64,000 bases of DNA from JBNKHG01 sp050290225 (GTDB taxonomy: Bacteria > Pseudomonadota > Gammaproteobacteria > Pseudomonadales > Cellvibrionaceae): positions 1-64,000 of the forward strand of contig JBNKHG010000093.1 in assembly GCA_050290225.1 (NCBI GenBank). Reading direction: 5' to 3'. Below the pieces are notes generated by a model that saw only the letters and a program-made list of their open reading frames with translations, had not been told where the DNA came from and searched no databases. Shown here one piece after another: positions 62,225 to 64,000 of this stretch (the first letter of the stretch is position 1; each line of letters starts with the position of its first letter). The position numbers and the translations under genes were made by a program.

Positions 62225-63460
62225 TTAACCGGCATCCGCCACATCCGGGGCAAGCCTTTTCAATTGACCATAGACAACACTGTAGATAGCGAAAGCACCC
62301 AAAGAGCCTGCCGCCCCCAGTATCATCACTGAACCGTAACCCAGACCCCGGCTCAACAGAAAACCGGCGATGGCGGGCGCCACCGTTTGCGCCAACCCCT
62401 GGGCGCCGGGCACCAGGGCGGCAAAGCGGCCGCTGTGATCGATATTGCTGATCGTGCCCAGCTGATAGATATCGGTAAACAGCCACATAATATTGAAGAT
62501 AAAGGTCCCCAGGGCGAACACCAGTGGATTGATGCCGGTCGAAAGCATCAATAACCCGGCGCACATCACCAGCAAAGCCGCCAGCAGGGGTTTGGACTGA
62601 CCGGCGCGATTGCTGAGCCAGGTCGCGGCAATGCAGCCCAGCAGGGTGAACACGGTACCCACTGTCAGGGTGTTGCTGATAAAACTGTCTGACAGGCCGG
62701 CATCGACACCGGCCCTTTCGATAAAGGCCCAGAAGGAACCGACAGTGATGTAAAAACAGGAGACCGCCAGCAGGCACAGCTTGGGCAGGTAACGGGGGAT
62801 TTCGGTCTCGCCGTGACGCTTCACCGCGTTTCCGTTCCCGTGAGCCGGTGGCAGGGAGGTCTCCTCTGTATAGCAAGGCAACAGGGGCAGCACCAGGAAA
62901 CAACCCGTGAAGGAAACACAAAAAGCGTAGAAAATGCCGTTAATACCCCAGGCATCCGACAGCCAGGGAAAGGTGTAGAGTTCGATGGCGTTGATGGCCA
63001 CCAGGCCGAACATCAGGATGCTGAAGTTGCGCGCGGTATGGTGGGTGCCGGCGATACAGGCGACGCCGGTGGAATAGCAGATGCCACCGCCAATACCCGC
63101 CGCCACCCGGGCCAGAAACAACGGCTCAAATTCGTGAAACTGAATCGAGGCATAATTGGCGAGCAGGGCGATAAAAATGCCGGCGCAAGCCAGGCCGCGG
63201 CGGTTGATGCGGGCGATAGCCGTGGACGTAAAAACAGATGCCAGGAACATCCCGCCCAGGTCTGCCGACGCCAGCCAGCCCACCTGCTGTTCGCTAAACC
63301 CCAGGCTGTCGGCGAAGGAACCTACAATAATCGGCATGCCCAGCACCACGGCGTTACCCACAAAACTGATCACGATGGCGGCGAAGATCGCGATATGGCT
63401 GTCGAATACCGTCAACAGGGGGGTATCTGTTTCAATCAAAAACGGTTCCTGATAACTCAT
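62225..63460 (-). CDS. MFS transporter
   Basis: A 411-residue protein with about 12 membrane helices of the major facilitator superfamily. A conserved loop is visible between helices 2 and 3 (ASADLGGMFLASVFTSTAIA). The central loop (about residues 203-225) is hydrophilic. Substrate unknown. It is divergent from the LuxR-type gene at 63803, across a repeat-bearing gap, so that gene may control it. Confidence 0.88.
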   Translation of the reverse strand: MSYQEPFLIETDTPLLTVFDSHIAIFAAIVISFVGNAVVLGMPIIVGSFADSLGFSEQQVGWLASADLGGMFLASVFTSTAIARINRRGLACAGIFIALLANYASIQFHEFEPLFLARVAAGIGGGICYSTGVACIAGTHHTARNFSILMFGLVAINAIELYTFPWLSDAWGINGIFYAFCVSFTGCFLVLPLLPCYTEETSLPPAHGNGNAVKRHGETEIPRYLPKLCLLAVSCFYITVGSFWAFIERAGVDAGLSDSFISNTLTVGTVFTLLGCIAATWLSNRAGQSKPLLAALLVMCAGLLMLSTGINPLVFALGTFIFNIMWLFTDIYQLGTISNIDHSGRFAALVPGAQGLAQTVAPAIAGFLLSRGLGYGSVMILGAAGSLGAFAIYSVVYGQLKRLAPDVADAG

Positions 63461-63802
63461 GTGTCGGTCTCATCGCGGGATTAGGTTTTTTTGCGCCTAC
63501 AGATTAGGGGCTGCGCCGACCGGTTTCTATCACCCTATTTAGTTAGTAAAAAAGCTCACAGCTCACAGCTCACAACTTGCCGCTTGCATCTTGCCGCTTG
63601 CCGCTTGCATCTTGCCGCTTGCATCTCACAACCAACCCCTTGAAAAAAAAAGACTCTTCCTGTCAGCTATAAACTAAACCCCTCTTTCCGGTTAAACATT
63701 GGTAAGACAACTCCCACCTACCCATGGGGGGTATGTCGGCGAGCCCCTCGGCTGATTAATCTGGTTACCCTAGTCGTTCACCAATTCCCAAGGGGCCGAG
63801 CA
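63461..63802. other. 342-base divergent gap with short repeats
   Basis: The gap between the MFS transporter and the LuxR-type gene. It holds the tandem repeats at 63555-63625 and should contain both promoters. No coding frame is supported. Confidence 0.5.
63555..63625. repeat. CTTGCCGCTTGCAT-type tandem repeats
   Basis: AGCTCACAGCTCACAG is followed by a series of CTTGCCG and CTTGCAT words, repeated about six times in varied order. The window start has the related GCTTGCGG series, so the same repeat family flanks the window. Confidence 0.65.
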
Positions 63803-64000
63803 ATGAGATTACCGGACAGATCGGCAAACGGACTATTTGAAGCCATGGCAACGGTGACCGCCGGTCTGGGGAAACGGGATATCAGTGATGCGCTGGTGGC
63901 GGTAATCAATGCCATTTGCCGGGTAGACAGCCTCTGCATAGTGGCTTTTCCCCGGGACGCCCGGCCCGTTGTGCTACACGAATGTACCGACAGGCAACTG
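63803..64000 (+). CDS. LuxR-type regulator, N-terminal part (runs off window)
   Basis: The first 66 codons of a gene that continues beyond the window. The sequence opens MRLPDRSANGLFEAMATV and continues with SDALVAVINAICRVDSLCIV. This resembles the N-terminal sensor domain of the LuxR regulator at 55124 (short acidic start, then an ALxxxL segment and a hydrophobic strand). The DNA-binding end lies outside the window, so the assignment rests on the N-terminus only. AGGGG precedes the ATG by about nine bases. It is divergent from the MFS gene. Confidence 0.6.
   Translation, partial: MRLPDRSANGLFEAMATVTAGLGKRDISDALVAVINAICRVDSLCIVAFPRDARPVVLHECTDRQL

Overview
The window looks like chromosome from a marine gammaproteobacterium, most likely of the Cellvibrionales group (Microbulbifer, Halieaceae and Saccharophagus relatives). 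This is an inference from the gene families (YdiJ-type dehydrogenase, PurU, TonB receptor with LuxR regulators, a poly-serine lipoprotein) and the moderately high GC. No rRNA, tRNA, CRISPR array, intact insertion sequence or prophage was seen. About 50 protein genes are supported, with two gene relics and one frameshifted toxin gene.

Region 1 (about 0.2-6.4 kb) is a stress-type ECF sigma-factor regulon. A sigma factor, its zinc-type anti-sigma factor and a methyltransferase form one operon. Nearby are a small membrane protein, a membrane protein plus flavin monooxygenase pair, and a DsrE protein plus second methyltransferase pair. Four promoters share the form GGAAC-N17-CGTC, and two of them form a 32-bp near-perfect inverted repeat between divergent operons. 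An acyl-CoA ligase gene with a palindromic operator follows.

Region 2 (about 8.4-24.2 kb) is a minus-strand run of 13 envelope genes and the best candidate for an undescribed system. It encodes a MotA/TolQ/ExbB-type channel and two von Willebrand factor A (VWA) proteins whose single membrane helix resembles ExbD. It also encodes an Hsp70/actin-like protein with an FHA-like tail, PEGA-repeat and TPR scaffold proteins, a formylglycine-enzyme-like domain without its cysteines, several lipoproteins, a TonB-C domain protein and an M48 metalloprotease.

Region 3 (about 24.6-39.7 kb) holds ordinary genes: an AEC transporter, purU, a P-type cation ATPase, a PAS-GGDEF-EAL protein, a YdiJ-type dehydrogenase and a pirin. 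It ends with an unusual fusion of a Clp1/Grc3-like polynucleotide kinase domain and an RNase Z-like metallo-beta-lactamase domain.

Region 4 (about 39.7-58.5 kb) mixes small unknown genes, a relic of a TonB receptor, two LysE-type exporters (one beside a MocR regulator with a perfect palindrome between them), a lytic transglycosylase, malonyl-CoA decarboxylase, a DUF4382 lipoprotein, two overlapping GAPDH-like genes (one lacking the catalytic cysteine), a CBS protein, a prolidase, and a TPR protein - LuxR regulator - TonB receptor locus.

Region 5 (about 58.5-64 kb) is partly more A+T-rich. It has a LuxR/cytochrome b561 pair, an AbiE toxin-antitoxin pair whose toxin gene appears frameshifted at its 5' end, an MFS transporter, and the start of a LuxR-type regulator that runs off the window. 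Short GCTTGCGG-like repeats lie at both ends of the window.
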